Under the pieces are notes generated by a model, which worked only from the letters and a program-made list of their open reading frames with translations, did no database searches and was not told where the DNA came from. Positions 1-12,064 of a DNA stretch of 64,000 bases are shown piece after piece. Each line of letters opens with the position of its first letter. Position 1 is the first letter of the stretch. The DNA is from Adiantum capillus-veneris (lineage: Eukaryota; Streptophyta; Polypodiopsida; Polypodiales; Pteridaceae), in the NCBI GenBank assembly GCA_014529385.2, contig CM043954.1, forward strand, positions 9,076,306 through 9,140,305. The letters run 5' to 3'. Both the position numbers and the translations under genes were made by a program.

Positions 1-362
1 CAGTGCATTCAAGGGACACCTTTCTAGATAGTGATTCAGTCTCCTTGTTGCATGCTTCTCAGGAGCGTTGGGTGCAAATATTGCATGCCATCAATTGTCA
101 AGGAGTTGTCGCAAATGACCACTTCATATTGTTGCAAAGACGTTTGTAGGTACTCAATTAAGCAATCAATGATCTACTGGGGATATAAAATTTTGCATTA
201 AACATTCTTGATAGCTTTGGTGCACAATGATGAGCATGGGCGTTGTATAAGAACTTGTATATTTTTTCTTCACATGTTTCCTTCCCTGCATCGGTCGACT
301 CTAGGACTATGTTCTTCATGTCTGAAAGAAACAGCAAGACAAACTACTCCTATTTATTGAAT

Positions 363-560
363 GGTAATGGGTGTCAGAACCAAGCAAATAGGGAGCATGG
401 AGCATCCCCCAAGGTCCATATTCACTTGAATCTAACCCATGTGTTGAGTTCATTAAAGGTCACGCGATGTGGGTCAACAGAACCAAGGGCGTAGAGAATC
501 CCCCAAGGCCCCTTTTTGCTTAGTTCTAACCTATGTGTTAATGTCATTAATAAGTCATGT
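363..560. repeat. Diverged copies of the 86-bp minisatellite family
   Basis: The phrases 'gtcagaaccaagcaaataggg', 'cccccaaggcc' and 'taacccatgtgtt' recur here in the order seen in the 86-bp array at 1739-2262, but spacing and sequence have drifted. I read this as two decayed units of that family. No gene is seen in positions 1-362. Confidence 0.6.
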
Positions 561-1738
561 TGTACCCATGTATTTGCGGCACAGAGGGTCCCTATTCACC
601 TTGTTGTGACCCATGGCCACTAAAAATTTGTTATAAGTTTTTCTTTACTTAGGCTATGGTCACATGAGGCTTTGTATCAGTAATAGATAATTAAGCCCAA
701 TATGGCCAAACATAGCATTAAATGAATAACATATCCTTGCAAAATCACACAAGGAGTTATTTATTAAACTTTCCAACTATGTCTTGAATCTCACAACTAT
801 GCATGGAGAATCTTGCAACCATGCAAGGCCATTTGTAACTATGCCAATTTTGGCATAGTAGCATCAATTAGTAACATCTTACTAACTACTATGTACCGTG
901 TGACCACAACATTACCCTACTACTCAAACCTCGAGCCTTCTAACCCTAATCACTATTTTTCCTTGAAATGTTGTTCCCCTTTTGACCTAACCCTATGATG
1001 CAGAGGCTTCAATGCATGTAGAGTTAGAAGAGAGAGACAGAGAGAGTGAGAGAGAACTTGTTGAGGCAATATCGAACGGCATCGAGGTCACAGGTGGATG
1101 GCGATGTGGTAGGTAACAACTTGAAGCTTTGGAGGTCACTGAGAGTAAGATCGCGAGAGGTGGCTGAGAGCAAGATCGCAAAAAGGTGAAGGCAAGGGTA
1201 ATTGGTTTGTGTTATTTGGAGATGGAGATGGCAATTGCAACGGCAATCAATTTTTGAGATTTCTCTCTCCCTTATGATTCCAAGTGGCCACACCAAATGG
1301 TAGCTCAAAAAAGGCATGTGGGTTGTACTTACAAGGACAACCAGTGTAAAATGCAATAAACGGACTCACAATCTCATGTAGTTTGGCTAATCAACCACCA
1401 ACAAATTAGAAATGTGGCTCATTAAGAGGCGCATGCTCCAAAATTAACTCTCTTTTATTCCGCGAGCATGCAGCCCTTGCAACCCTCTTTCCGCAAAAGA
1501 TTGGCCTCTTTTAGAGGAAACCAATGGTGATATAAAAGAAGAACTACAACTGCTAGAGCATTCAGGCCCTCTTCGTGCAAAGATTCAGATGTCAAGTAGA
1601 TCAGATACAGACTGTGTTTTCCATCTTGATCGATAAGATTTCATGTGTATGCGTGATTTTGCCAACGTCCACGTAACGAATGCATTCATCGACCTTGCCA
1701 TGTGGTATGTTTTGATGTCATTATAGGTCATGCCATTG
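561..1738. other. Gene-free interval
   Basis: No coding region with a recognisable domain is visible. The interval holds a short GA-rich patch near 1026-1055 and AT-rich unique-looking DNA. Small open frames here have no domain or codon signature. Confidence 0.5.
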
Positions 1739-2262
1739 GGATCAAAACCAAGCAAATAGGAACCCTGAGAAATTTTCCAAGGCCCCAATTCGCTTGGTTT
1801 TGACCCTTGTCTTTGTAGAAATGGGGGTCATAACCAAGCGAATAGGGACCTTGGGAAATTTTCCAAGGTCCTGATTCGCTTGGTTTTGACCATGTGTTTG
1901 CGGTATTGGGGGTCAGAACCAAGCAAATAGGGAATCAGGAAAATTTTCAAGGGCCCCCATTTGCTTGGTTCTGACCCATCTCTTTGTGGAAATGGGGGTC
2001 AAAACCAAGCGAATAGGGACCCTACAAAATTTTCTAGGGCCGTGATTTGCTTGGGTTTGACCCATGTCTTTGTGGCAATGGAGGTCAGAACCAAGCAAAT
2101 AGGCACCCTGAGAAACATTTCAAGGCCCCGATTTGCTTGGTTTTGACCCATGTCTTTACGAAAATAATGGTTAGAACCAAGCGAATAAGGACACTGGAAA
2201 TTTTTCCAAGACCCCAGTTCGCCTACTACCGACACATATCCACTAAGAAATATAATCGTTAG
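1739..2262. repeat. 86-bp tandem minisatellite, about 6 units, each with an internal palindrome
   Basis: The block 'accaagc(a/g)aatagg' begins at 1747, 1833, 1918, 2004, 2090 and 2176, giving a period of 85-86 bp. Within each unit the left block AACCAAGC(G/A)AATAGG is followed about 30 bp later by its inverse, roughly 'GATTCGCTTGGTT', so each unit can fold into a hairpin. Units differ at several positions, so the array is not recent. The palindromic structure leaves frames open on both strands; these are not genes. Confidence 0.9.
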
Positions 2263-3800
2263 CATTTATTGATTCTAGGAACGTGATCTCGCTTCTTCTC
2301 GCGGACATCTAGGACAAAATATACATAGTGGATCCACTTATCTCGACTATGGGCTTCAAAACACTGAAGTTTCCTTTTTGGAATTGATGAACTGGTTCAA
2401 TATAGTAAACGACGCAAGCCGGTTTGGATAGACAACCGACTCCCACCATGTCATACAGAGGATCAACCTACTACATGTATTGTACATTCCATGAATCTTA
2501 TCTTCGCTCATGGGTTACTTCATTTGATGAATTTTACTCATCCCTATTCTCATATAAGCATAATCAAAATGGGTTACCAGTGTGATCCATTGTGTTTGAT
2601 TCAATAACCAATATTATAAGTGATGTAGCAGGCTGCAAAACTACGACTTGTTCCTTGAGCTTTGAACTTTGGTGGCTTGGCCTACTTACAACCTTGCTGA
2701 CAATTTTGTTGTGTTAGAAATAGCTATGAGGTATTAAAAATATGTCACCTTCATCTTCATTTAGTCTCAAAATAGAAATTTGTTGTTAAAACTACTACAT
2801 CATGTATGCACTGGGATATCTAAATTGAATGCATTTAAGGCCACAACCTGTTAGAGAGAAAGAGCCTTTGAGAGAGACTTCAAAATTAAGGAGTATGAAT
2901 GTGTACTACAACCCTTAATTAATCCTAATCTAACCTACATATCTTTTGTAGGACTCCTTATAAATGGATGTTATTTAACATTACAAACACATATGTAAAG
3001 CTCACACATTGTGGCACTTACAAACTTAAATGACATTAACTAAATGATGATTTTATTGTTGACCTTCATTTTTAAGAACTTGTTTGGTATGTCATGTGAC
3101 ATGTGACAATTCACAAAGAGCTACGTAGAACATAATGTGTCCTACCTACCCTTATGAACTAAATGACCCTTATGAGCTTAATGCATGCACAAACAAGCAC
3201 TTTTGGAGAGATGTGGACACGTAAGTCCTCTCCTCAATTTAGTTTTTTATATTTGCGCTTCAAAAATGAGATGCTAATTCACTATCTGAATTTCAATATC
3301 TAGAAAACCTATATCTTAACGTTTAAAGTACTTACTTGCTTGCTCATACTAACTACCTTGTACGAGACCATGCCAACATCTTAGAAGTGACTAGTGCACC
3401 CATTCAAAGAGAACAATCAACATAACAACTTCAAGTTCTATGCCTTCATCATCACTTTGACTACTAGCTATATCTTTGAATCACCTCTAATTGTAGCTCA
3501 TGCCAATTGTGAAAAGGAAGAATTCCATCAAATACTTTCAAAGGAAAGAGCTCTTTTACTTACCTGCATTATCTTACGAGTTATGAAATCAGCCATCTCT
3601 AATGTTGTGGCTTGTAATTGCACCAAATGGAACTTCTATTGAGATGATTTGTCATTAAGCTATACAACTACTCACGTGAGCTTAGGTGATTTGGCATGAT
3701 CAAAAATATTTTAAATGTACTTCACTACTCCAACCTACACCAAGATGGTGTCAAATAGATTATTTTTTTTTAATGCCTTATCTAGTCCATTGGTCACATG
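2263..3800. other. AT-rich gene-free interval
   Basis: I see no coding region, RNA gene or element boundary. A small open frame at 3394-3642 on + has no recognisable domain and no context that supports it. Confidence 0.5.
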
Positions 3801-4040
3801 TGCATAGATTTGTTGATCTAGGTAGTGCATATATGCTCATCCTGGTGTAGATTCACCGATTTAGGATGCAATAATCAATTGTGTAGATTCTTCAATTTAA
3901 GTAGCACACCAACAAATAACAAATTCACTAGTTTAAACAATATCAGTGCACACTCGTTGATTTAGGTAGCATGAGTGAAGATTAGCCAATTTAGTGAGCA
4001 CACCTCATTGGTGTCGATTTGTTGATTTAGGCAACACCAA
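3800..4040. repeat. Degenerate tandem repeat around 'gatttgttgatttaggtagcac'
   Basis: Variants of 'GATTTGTTGATTTAGGTAGCA' recur near 3809, 3847, 3881, 3954, 3977 and 4014 at 25-40 bp spacing. The array is strongly diverged. Its function is unknown. Positions 4041-4570 hold no recognisable feature. Confidence 0.55.
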
Positions 4041-4599
4041 TTACAAAAGCATGCTACAATGGGTGGCCACCATTGCTCCTATATGACTTGGAATTGAAAT
4101 TGGATTTGAATTTGGATTTGGTTTATGATTATATAATGTCAATAATGTATAATGAATTGAATTTGGAATTAATGGAAATTGATTATGAAATGATGATTGT
4201 TATCAATGATATCTAGATACATCATGATGTGGCATATTCTACTTATTCTCATGGTATGGGACACTAGAAAATATAGTATGTGGATGATGACATGCATAAT
4301 CAAATTTGTTGTTTAAGTTTATGAGTTTTTATTCTTGATACTTCTAACACATAATTTTAACCATTGTTTTGACAAATATGATTTATAGATTGTTAACTTA
4401 GTAACTAGGGATAGTTGCTTTTCCAATCAAGAGGTATATTATGGAAATTGATATATAGTTATTTATTGCAGTTGACATGTGGCAAAATCATCTCTCAAAG
4501 CAGTCTTTCTCAAGTTTTTATGTGTATATGATCCTTAGGTATGTGATTTGTGATTCTAAGCTCAAAGATTGGTATTTTGTGTATGTTTGCAGGCACACC

Positions 4600-5690
4600 T
4601 CGCTTCTGCCAGTAGCAAGTACCATGTCGCCGACTATGTAAACCACAACATCACACTGTAGGGAGGGGTTTATAGCTAGGTGCACTTTCTTGGTTGTGTA
4701 GACCTTTGCATCACATTGTTTGTCCCTACCAATGGAGACCATCGTGTTACACTGCAACGAGAGTTTAAAGGGAGTGTTAGATTCCTCGTCTCTAGTTGTG
4801 TAGAGACCATCATGTGGCACTATAGGGAGGGTCTAGGTTTAAATAACCACTATGTTTCTGGTTGTGAAGAAGAGCACATTGCACTATAGAGAGAGCTTAG
4901 GGAATGATACGCTTATTTCAAAGTAATTGATCACTTGTTCAATACAACTCATTACAAACTCGATAAGAAATAGAAGAGTTGCACAATCATCATATCTACC
5001 ATGTTCACACACATGCATATGCTTAAAGGGTTGCATAGCCAATTTTGCAACCCTTTAAGCATGTTTGTATGTGTGTGTTCAAATATGAAAGATGTGTCAA
5101 TTGTGCACATTTTCTATGTCTTATTGAATTCATAATTGTTTGTTTTGAGCAAGTGGCTTTACTTTGGAGTTCAGATTGCATTATAGGCCGAAGGGCTCAA
5201 ATACAAAGAAAGTCTATGTCTTTGATCACATAGACCACCACCTTGCACTGTAGAGAGGGCTTAAGGAGTAATACACACTTCCCTAATGAAGTAACTGATC
5301 ACGTGTCCGAAAAAAATCGTTTTACGGACTCGATGAGAAATAAAAATTTTGCACACTTTGCACATATGTCATATTTAAACACATAAAAACTTTCTTAAAG
5401 GGTTTCATAACCACATGTGGAGCAACACTTTAAGTTGATTTTTGTGCATTTTCAATCATGACAAATGTGCACAATTGACAAATGTGCCAATTGTGTACAT
5501 CTTCTTTTTTTGACTAAGTCTGTAATCAATTATTTTGGACAAGGTCACATATTTTACTTCAGAGTCCAAATAAATGTGTGTAGTCATCTTATTCATGACT
5601 ATGTAGACCACCACATCACACTACAAGGAGGATCGTGTTTTTAATAAACACCTTGTCCTTGATGGTGTAGACCTTGGCATCACTTTAAGT
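4600..5690. repeat. Degenerate repeats of 'tgtagaccaccacatcacactg'
   Basis: Variants of 'gtgtagaccaccacatcacactgtagggaggg' occur near 4640, 4695, 4795, 4865, 5230, 5605 and 5660. The phrase 'aactgatcac..ctcg.tgagaaata' also recurs after two of them (about 4920-4975 and 5285-5345), which suggests an older and larger duplication. Open frames here lie inside the repeats. Confidence 0.55.
5021..5060. repeat. Perfect 15-bp inverted repeat (hairpin) with a decayed second copy
   Basis: GCTTAAAGGGTTGCA at 5021-5035 is matched by TGCAACCCTTTAAGC at 5046-5060 with a 10-nt loop. The arms extend imperfectly through 'cacacacatgcatat' and 'atgtttgtatgtgtgtg'. A diverged version lies at about 5392-5433. 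It could be a small foldback or MITE-like remnant; no TSD was identified. Confidence 0.75.
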
Positions 5691-5849
5691 TTTTCATTTA
5701 CGATTACTTGCATCAATATAGAGCTTTCTATCTTTATGTTTGATTTCATCAATTTGTCTATTCACTAGTACAATTATTATGACATTTCATGCATTAACAT
5801 TTAGGTTTGCTTCTCTAATTTTCATTTCATATATTTTCAAAATCCAGCC

Positions 5850-6960
5850 ATGGTAGAGACAAAGATGTCATGTGCCCATCATAAAGTCGTCATTGATGTT
5901 CTTGTACTCTATCTATATCATGCTACAAAGGAAGATATATGATGCGTATTTAATTTGCTTACATTAAAGTTTGAGGACTCCATTACAGAGCTTGTGAGAC
6001 ACTATTTTAGCAAGCTAGAAGCCTCATTTTCTTCGGCATCATTTGACCCAATCATGCTGACAAATGGAGTCATGCATGTAGTGATTAAGCAGCTCTTAGG
6101 ATAGATTTTTTATACATTTGAGAGCATCCAAAGTCCTGAGATAAAAGATGCTCCAAGGATTCTAGATCGGATGCAGCTTATTTCATAGCTACATTCAGAG
6201 CTCAAGGGCAAAAACAAACAAGAAGACCCATCCAAATGTCCAAGGATTGAAGAGGATGTAAACATTTCTCATGAAGCAATCGTTCAACCTGTACCCAAAA
6301 TTCTAGCAGCAGTCGCATCATCTACATGTCCCTCTATCACAAGGTGATTACTTTGGATGAAAACCTAAACCTCCCCACTCCTTCACTTGGTTGGTGAAAT
6401 TTCAATTTTTCACCTAAAGGCTCCCCAACTTGGTGAATTTCACTTTGTTGTTGTGAAGAAAATGAGAGTGACACATCCAAAATTCAAGGATGTAGAGTAT
6501 GCGGCCAAGATCTACAAGCTCATGCCACATGGAAAATCCTCTATATAGATGGCACTAGTAGAGGGTATTGCAATGACTACTTAGCATTGTGGAGGCATGA
6601 TCCTTGCCAAAGTATTTGTACGCCATAGCATTAAGGCAATGCTTATTCTTAGAATGTGGAATGGTGGCCACCTGGAGTAGTGGATACAAGCTTGTCACCA
6701 TGATGGAAGAAAACTAGCTATAAGAGAGTTCCAATGCACCTCTAGAACTTTTGACTAGTTTATTAAGAGCATCTTGCCAATCACAAATGATCTCTTACAA
6801 AGGCTAAATTTTTTTCATAGCCACGACGACTTCCTACACAATGATTTTCATGCTCGCAACATATTGATACACTTTGGCACAAAAGGTGTATATGCTGATA
6901 GAATGAGGAGCTGGTCACTTTTGATAGCTATTCCACATTGAGACTTGGAGTTAATTAGAT
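5850..6960 (+). pseudogene. Decayed coding track, family not recognised
   Basis: From an ATG at 5850 one frame reads protein-like sequence for about 165 codons with only four in-frame stops. It includes stretches such as FNLLTLKFEDSITELVRHYF and FESIQSPEIKDAPRILDRMQ. After about 6345 the protein-like reading changes frame (KKMRVTHPKFKDVEYAAKIY, then MILAKVFVRHSIKAMLILRM) and breaks up near 6960. The mixed polar and hydrophobic composition is unlike the AT-rich flanks. I do not recognise the family. It could be a processed host-gene copy or an element ORF. The frame readings are direct; pseudogene status is inferred from the stops and frameshifts. Confidence 0.45.
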
Positions 6961-8057
6961 TATATGAGACTTTAGATAGCATAAGAATCAGATTAAAATT
7001 GGAATGGAAATACAAAGACAAATATTGAACACGAGATTAAAATTGGCATATTCATATACTGAAAAGAGTACATTGACAGTGGCACCGGCACTGAGTAAAA
7101 CTACAAGATAGCTCAATAATGCTAAGAGTGATTGCTCAATGATTATTGTTAGCGTGTCGCCATGACGAACATCTATAGCATAGCTTTTAGGCACTAACAT
7201 AATGTCAATACTCAGGGAAGCGACTCGGATGGGGCGCGAAGACTCTTTGAGGGTGTTGACCTCAAAAAGTGAACCTACAGAACGACAATATCTCTAGCAC
7301 ATACAAATCTATTACTCTAGGATCTGACAACCTGCCTATGTCTTATGTCATTGCACTCAATCATCAACCTATTTTGGCACTCGGATGATGTCCAAATGCT
7401 ACAAAACTTTAGGAGGAGGTCTAAGACACTTAGAGCCACTAACCTACCAACTTTGGTCACAATCCAAGGAGGTACCAAACTCACAATCCATCATGATCAA
7501 GGTCCTAAAACCTGCAATAGAACATACTAGAAAGTCACCCTAAGGTCTAGGAACACTCTCCTATGGTCAAAATGTCAAAAAACAGCCATTAACGCACTCA
7601 AACATCAGATTTAGCCTACTAACGCATAGTCACAAATCACCGTAGAATTGACAATGAATATACTTGAATGAAAGAGCAAAGGAAAATGAACATAGTGCGA
7701 GTTTTGAATTAAAATGTGATTACAAGAACTCAAGTTATGAAGATTACAAGTTGCAAGAGAGTAGCCGCTCTCAGTCATAGGCTTCAAAACTCAAAACTTA
7801 ATAATGATAAGGTGTCGTTTTTCCACTTTACAAAATAGACTTTATACCTACGGCTCTCTTGGCCATTGGCCAACTTTACAAGACTCGGACTCTAGTACAA
7901 ACTTTACGACTCAACTTCACAGAGATTTCCCATCTATAATCAGAGTATCAAATAATTACAAGGCTTCTTGGAAAAATAATGAAAATACATCAAATATTTT
8001 GGGCTCATGGAAGAAGGGGTCGACTCGAAGGGCTCCTGTCTAGCTTGACTTCCAACA
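6961..8057. other. Possible 3' LTR (minus orientation) of the adjacent decayed element
   Basis: On the minus strand a purine run 'aggaagggggaa' (within 8058-8072) is followed by TGTTGGAAGTCAAGC, a typical polypurine-tract/LTR start. The LTR would therefore occupy positions below 8057. I could not find its partner LTR or its other end, so the extent is not established. No gene is seen. Confidence 0.35.
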
Positions 8058-10720
8058 TTCCCCCTTCCTAGTTTTTGTACCCCCCTGTGCAAACTGTCTT
8101 TTTCTGCTTCATTGTGCCACCAAGTTATCTTTGTGTTGCTTGGATTGATCTGAACGTAGCTTTCTTTAGTAGTCCGGTGTACACTTCTCAAGAGTGCAAG
8201 TGATCAGAGTAAATTATTTTTCTTGTGCTTCAATCTCCATCTTTGTTGCCAGATTTTTGAAAAGATTTTTGCTCAATGTGCTCTGATAAGCTATATGTTT
8301 GGCAATCAGATTCTTTGTCATGGGGTTGAAGATGGATGAATCAAGTTCAAAGAACCCAGTCATGAGGCCTCCTCAAATGTTTGCATGTAGTGAGAGGGCA
8401 AAAATACGACTTGGGCATACAACACCATGATCACATTTTTGCTAGGAATCTCTATCTCTAGATTTTGGCACAAGCCTCTGGTTCCTTTGAGGAAGACCTA
8501 CCATGGATTTTCATTGCTTCTATATCTTCAAATGCAATTATGCATGTGATTAGCATCTTGGTAATCTTCACCAGCATTTGGCATGTCAGATCCAGAACAT
8601 CCTTCATTTGATTGATGACTCCTTTTAGCATGTTGACCATACTTTTCCGATGGAGGGAAGATTCTTGCTGGCTCTGTGAGAACTTGGTTGTACAACATTT
8701 CTAGACTTTTGCTTTGCCAAGAATAGAAATTATCCCAAGATCACCGCCGATTGATAGGGAAAAAGTTTGAATCGTTCCTGAGGTGTTGTGGTGCATTTTT
8801 GTAGTATGTTTCGTCTATTGGACGCTTCTCAAACCACTTCTTCCTCCATAATGGTTGGTTCTTGAGGATTGTCAAGACCTGACCGGTTGTTATAGGGACA
8901 TCCCTGTAGTCCCCTGTATGGTTGGGCTCGAGACTAGCTAGCATCTTCTTCTTCCAAAGGAGGGCCTCTTGTCTCATCAATGGTAGAGAGATCATTTCAT
9001 GCCCATGATTCTTTACTACTTCATTAGGGATGATCATCAAAAGTGCTACTGATTCAAGTACTTTGAGTTCATATTTCATATACTCTTTGTGAGACGGATT
9101 GCATACTTATAAGATCCATCTGTGAATCTCCTCCCTGGCATCTGTCATGTCTTCTGTGTCTTCACAGTTATGTAATCCTGCCTTTGTAGACGTGCTTGGC
9201 AGATCTATAGGGGGAAGGTTCATGCTCATTTTCTCTTTTTCTATCGCTAGAGAAACTTTCACTACTATTTACTAATAGCTTATGGCACTATTTTCCATCT
9301 CTTTCTGTTGATTGCAAGGGCATGTGTTGCACTATGGGCTGTCAACTCCTATTGTGCTTTAGCCAATTGCTCTTTTAGCAACTTGATCTCATCATCTTTT
9401 TGGCTGTGAACTATCTTGTGTCTAGCGGCCATGATTTGTCTGTAATATTTTTCCTGAGCCAAGGCCTCCTTTAGATCTTTGAGCTCTTGTAAATTTGAGG
9501 CAAATGTTGATGAGGTAGAAGCAGGGGCTAGGGTGACTTGCATTGCCAGGAGCTATGTGAGTGTTGTTTTGACAACCCCGTAAGACTCCACTAGCTTGAC
9601 ATTCTTGTGCCACACTTTCTCAAGCTCTTCTTCTAGTCGATGTTGTTCTATTTGTAAACTGGTGTTTGCCTCATTAAAGTCCTGAGCTTCTTTGTAATGA
9701 TGATAAGCATTTTCTTGCTCCCTTTGTAGTTCGGCTCAGAGCTCTATTTCCATCCTTTGTAGCTCTTCAATCTTGTGTTGTAGCTATTGATTGGACTCAA
9801 TTGCCTTTGCTGCTTCCACTTTGGTTTCCTTTAAAGCCAACTCTCTGAGGTTGTTGAGAGCCCTCTGACATTGGAACTATAATTTGATATGCTCCAGGTG
9901 CTCATCAATTTCAAGTGCACCATTTTCTTTCCCTTTTCTAACAATGCTTCAGAGCCGGGGGACAGTGGTTCCTTATAAGATATGTGCAGCTTGTTGGAGG
10001 TGCTCGCATCTTCCTTTCTGCTCCTTTTCTCATCTTGATCTATTGTTGTTCTTTTCAAACTCCTTCTATTGGGTCCAACTACTTTTCTTCTTGGTCCTTC
10101 GTCTTGTCAGTATCTTCAGCTGATGGTGGAATTTTTGGCACTTGCTGCTTTTGCTTGTCCATTTCTTGGTTTCCCACTTGGTCCATTGATTCTTGAGCCG
10201 GAGGAGGGGTGATAGGTTGATCTGAGTTTGGTGGAATGTTATCAGTATGGATTTCCAAGGGTTCCACAACGCCCTCCTCTCTGGTGTTTTCCTCTTCCTT
10301 TTCATCCTTGTGCTCTTGTTGTGATTGTTCCTCTTTAGCTTCTCCTTTATCTTTAGAGTGGGTTGATTCATTTGGTGATTTGAGGTCATTGGTTTTTTGC
10401 CTCTTAGTGTCTTGTTTCACTCTTTGTTTAGCTTTTTGCCTGAGCTCTTTTAGAATACGTTACCGCATTTTACCGAAGATCTCCAAATCATCTTTTGCAG
10501 CTCTTCTTTTGTATTGTTTAATCTTTTATAATCTCTCTGCCTTGAATTGCTCCAATGGTTTGTCTTCATCATCCTCCCCTTCATCATCTACCTCAACTCC
10601 CATTTTTCTTTTCTTCAGTGTTCTTTCTACGGATTTCCTCTCTCTAAGCTTGTGCATCTTCCATAGACCTTTGGGTTTGAGAGATCGATGTATGATCTCT
10701 ATGCTCAGTGAATCATCATT
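8058..10720 (-). pseudogene. Decayed coiled-coil, Lys/Glu-rich ORF of a probable LTR element
   Basis: Several minus-strand frames form a broken protein. The N-terminal part (10,720-10,080) is very charged, with EVDDEGEDDEDKPLEQFKAE and a KDKGEAKEEQSQQEHKDEKE tract followed by a Pro-rich segment. The middle (9543-9349) has heptad-like sequence (LQELKDLKEALAQEKYYRQI). The part at 9079-8741 reads like folded protein (RDVPITTGQVLTILKNQPLW). The end (about 8190-8070) runs into a polypurine tract at 8058-8072. Multiple stops and frame changes show decay. No protease, RT or transposase motif is visible, so the family is unknown. The polypurine tract suggests a non-autonomous or extra ORF of an LTR retrotransposon. 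Confidence 0.45.
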
Positions 10721-10778
10721 TTAGGCACACTCAGTGAAGGTGTTGCAGAAAGCGTGTGCGAGTGCAAGTGCGAGAGCA

Positions 10779-10781
<3 letters not shown>

Positions 10782-10848
<67 letters not shown>
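10782..10848. repeat. (AG)n microsatellite
   Basis: A nearly perfect AG/GA dinucleotide run of about 65 bp. The poly-Arg/Glu and poly-Ser/Leu frames across it are not genes. Confidence 0.95.
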
Positions 10849-10853
<5 letters not shown>

Positions 10854-11288
10854 TTTGGGTGGAGCGCACAACAACGTTATCCTATTGTAGCTCTTTGCCA
10901 TATGTGGTGTTGGATGGCACTTTAGATCTTTGATTGTGGTCAATCTGTTTGGCCTTTGGGTTTGTTGATGACTTGGAGTTACCCCAACTGCCTATTGAGT
11001 TCTATCCCATTTTGAATCTCTTTGGACACTCCAAGCCCTCTGGCAAGTTTGAGTCAATTCTCAAGCACTTTTTAGGAGCATTACTTGGGTCACAACAAGT
11101 TTCCAAGCTTCTTTGATGTCACTACTTTCTCAACATCATAAATTTTGCATTGAACACTTTGACTTTGCTTATCTTGACATTTGAAGCTTTTGAGATGAGA
11201 AAACAGTAAGAACTTGACACATTTTCAAACTTTAAGATCACTACAAACAATGTGCTTTCATTTCCTAATCAGTCTTCGTCAAGGGGTC

Positions 11289-11694
11289 ATGGATCGCGAT
11301 CCATGTTCTCACACTATTTTGCACGAGACTTATAGGGTATCTTCCAGGCATCTCCCCTAGGTTATTGGTGCACTTTTTATCAAATTTGGGTCAAAGTTTT
11401 CCAATCATGGGTGAAAATGACCATTTGCAAATTGAAAACCCCATTTCCATTGATTTTGATGATTGCAATGTCCACTGTTTTATGTCAAATTTGTATGGCA
11501 CATTTCCCATGGCAATACCAAACTGAAAGTACTAAAATTTCCCTGATAGCCCATGTTGGGGGACGTGGATCATGATCCATGTTTTGCAACATTTTTCAAT
11601 TGTAATTACAGTAGTGACAAAGGGATTTCACGAGCATTGTTTTGCCCCACTTTTCCTTGCAAACTGAGATGGGGGGTCATGGATCAAGATCCAT
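11289..11694. repeat. Three dispersed palindromes of the form ATGGATC(nn)GATCCAT
   Basis: A perfect 16-bp palindrome ATGGATCGCGATCCAT lies at 11,289-11,304. GGATCATGATCC lies at 11,567-11,578 and ATGGATCAAGATCCAT at 11,679-11,694. All follow a G-run and precede 'gtt(c/t)', so they look like diverged copies of one repeat unit. The surrounding 10,849-11,997 interval shows no gene. Confidence 0.7.
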
Positions 11695-11995
11695 GTTCCA
11701 CCCCATTTGCGGATTGTGATTACATGGTTGGGTTCTACCAGGTGAGGGGAGCATTCCCATGCACTTTTCTTTGAATTTGAACTTGATTTACCCTTCCAAA
11801 ATCTCTTTGTAAGTTTGCCCCAAATCCTTATTTTGATTTGATTGATTCTGCTTTTAGGATTATTTGTATGCACTTTTGACCATTCAACATTGTTTATGGA
11901 GCATATCTATGAAATCTGGTGTAATTTGAAGGTCCAGGGTGGCTATAGTAGCAGGTAGAACAGTGATGCTATGCTCTAGGTCAAACAAGCTCGCT

Positions 11996-11997
<2 letters not shown>

Positions 11998-12060
<63 letters not shown>
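11998..12060. repeat. (CT)n tract at the 5' junction of LINE copy 1
   Basis: About 63 bp of pure CT lie directly against the first LINE-derived base. The same arrangement is found at LINE copy 2, so I take this as target-site DNA rather than LINE sequence. Confidence 0.9.

Positions 12061-12062
<2 letters not shown>

Positions 12063-12064
<2 letters not shown>

Noticed and set aside
1585-2265. Six overlapping small ORFs on both strands
   Set aside because: All lie in the 86-bp palindromic minisatellite and repeat the same peptide on both strands.
10731-10943. Open frames of poly-Arg/Glu or poly-Ser/Leu across dinucleotide tracts (also near 16,349-16,772, 25,071-25,358, 34,262-34,540, 53,352-53,670, 63,409-63,916)
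   Set aside because: Dinucleotide repeats are open in several frames by composition; the residues are only those encoded by the repeat and there is no domain.
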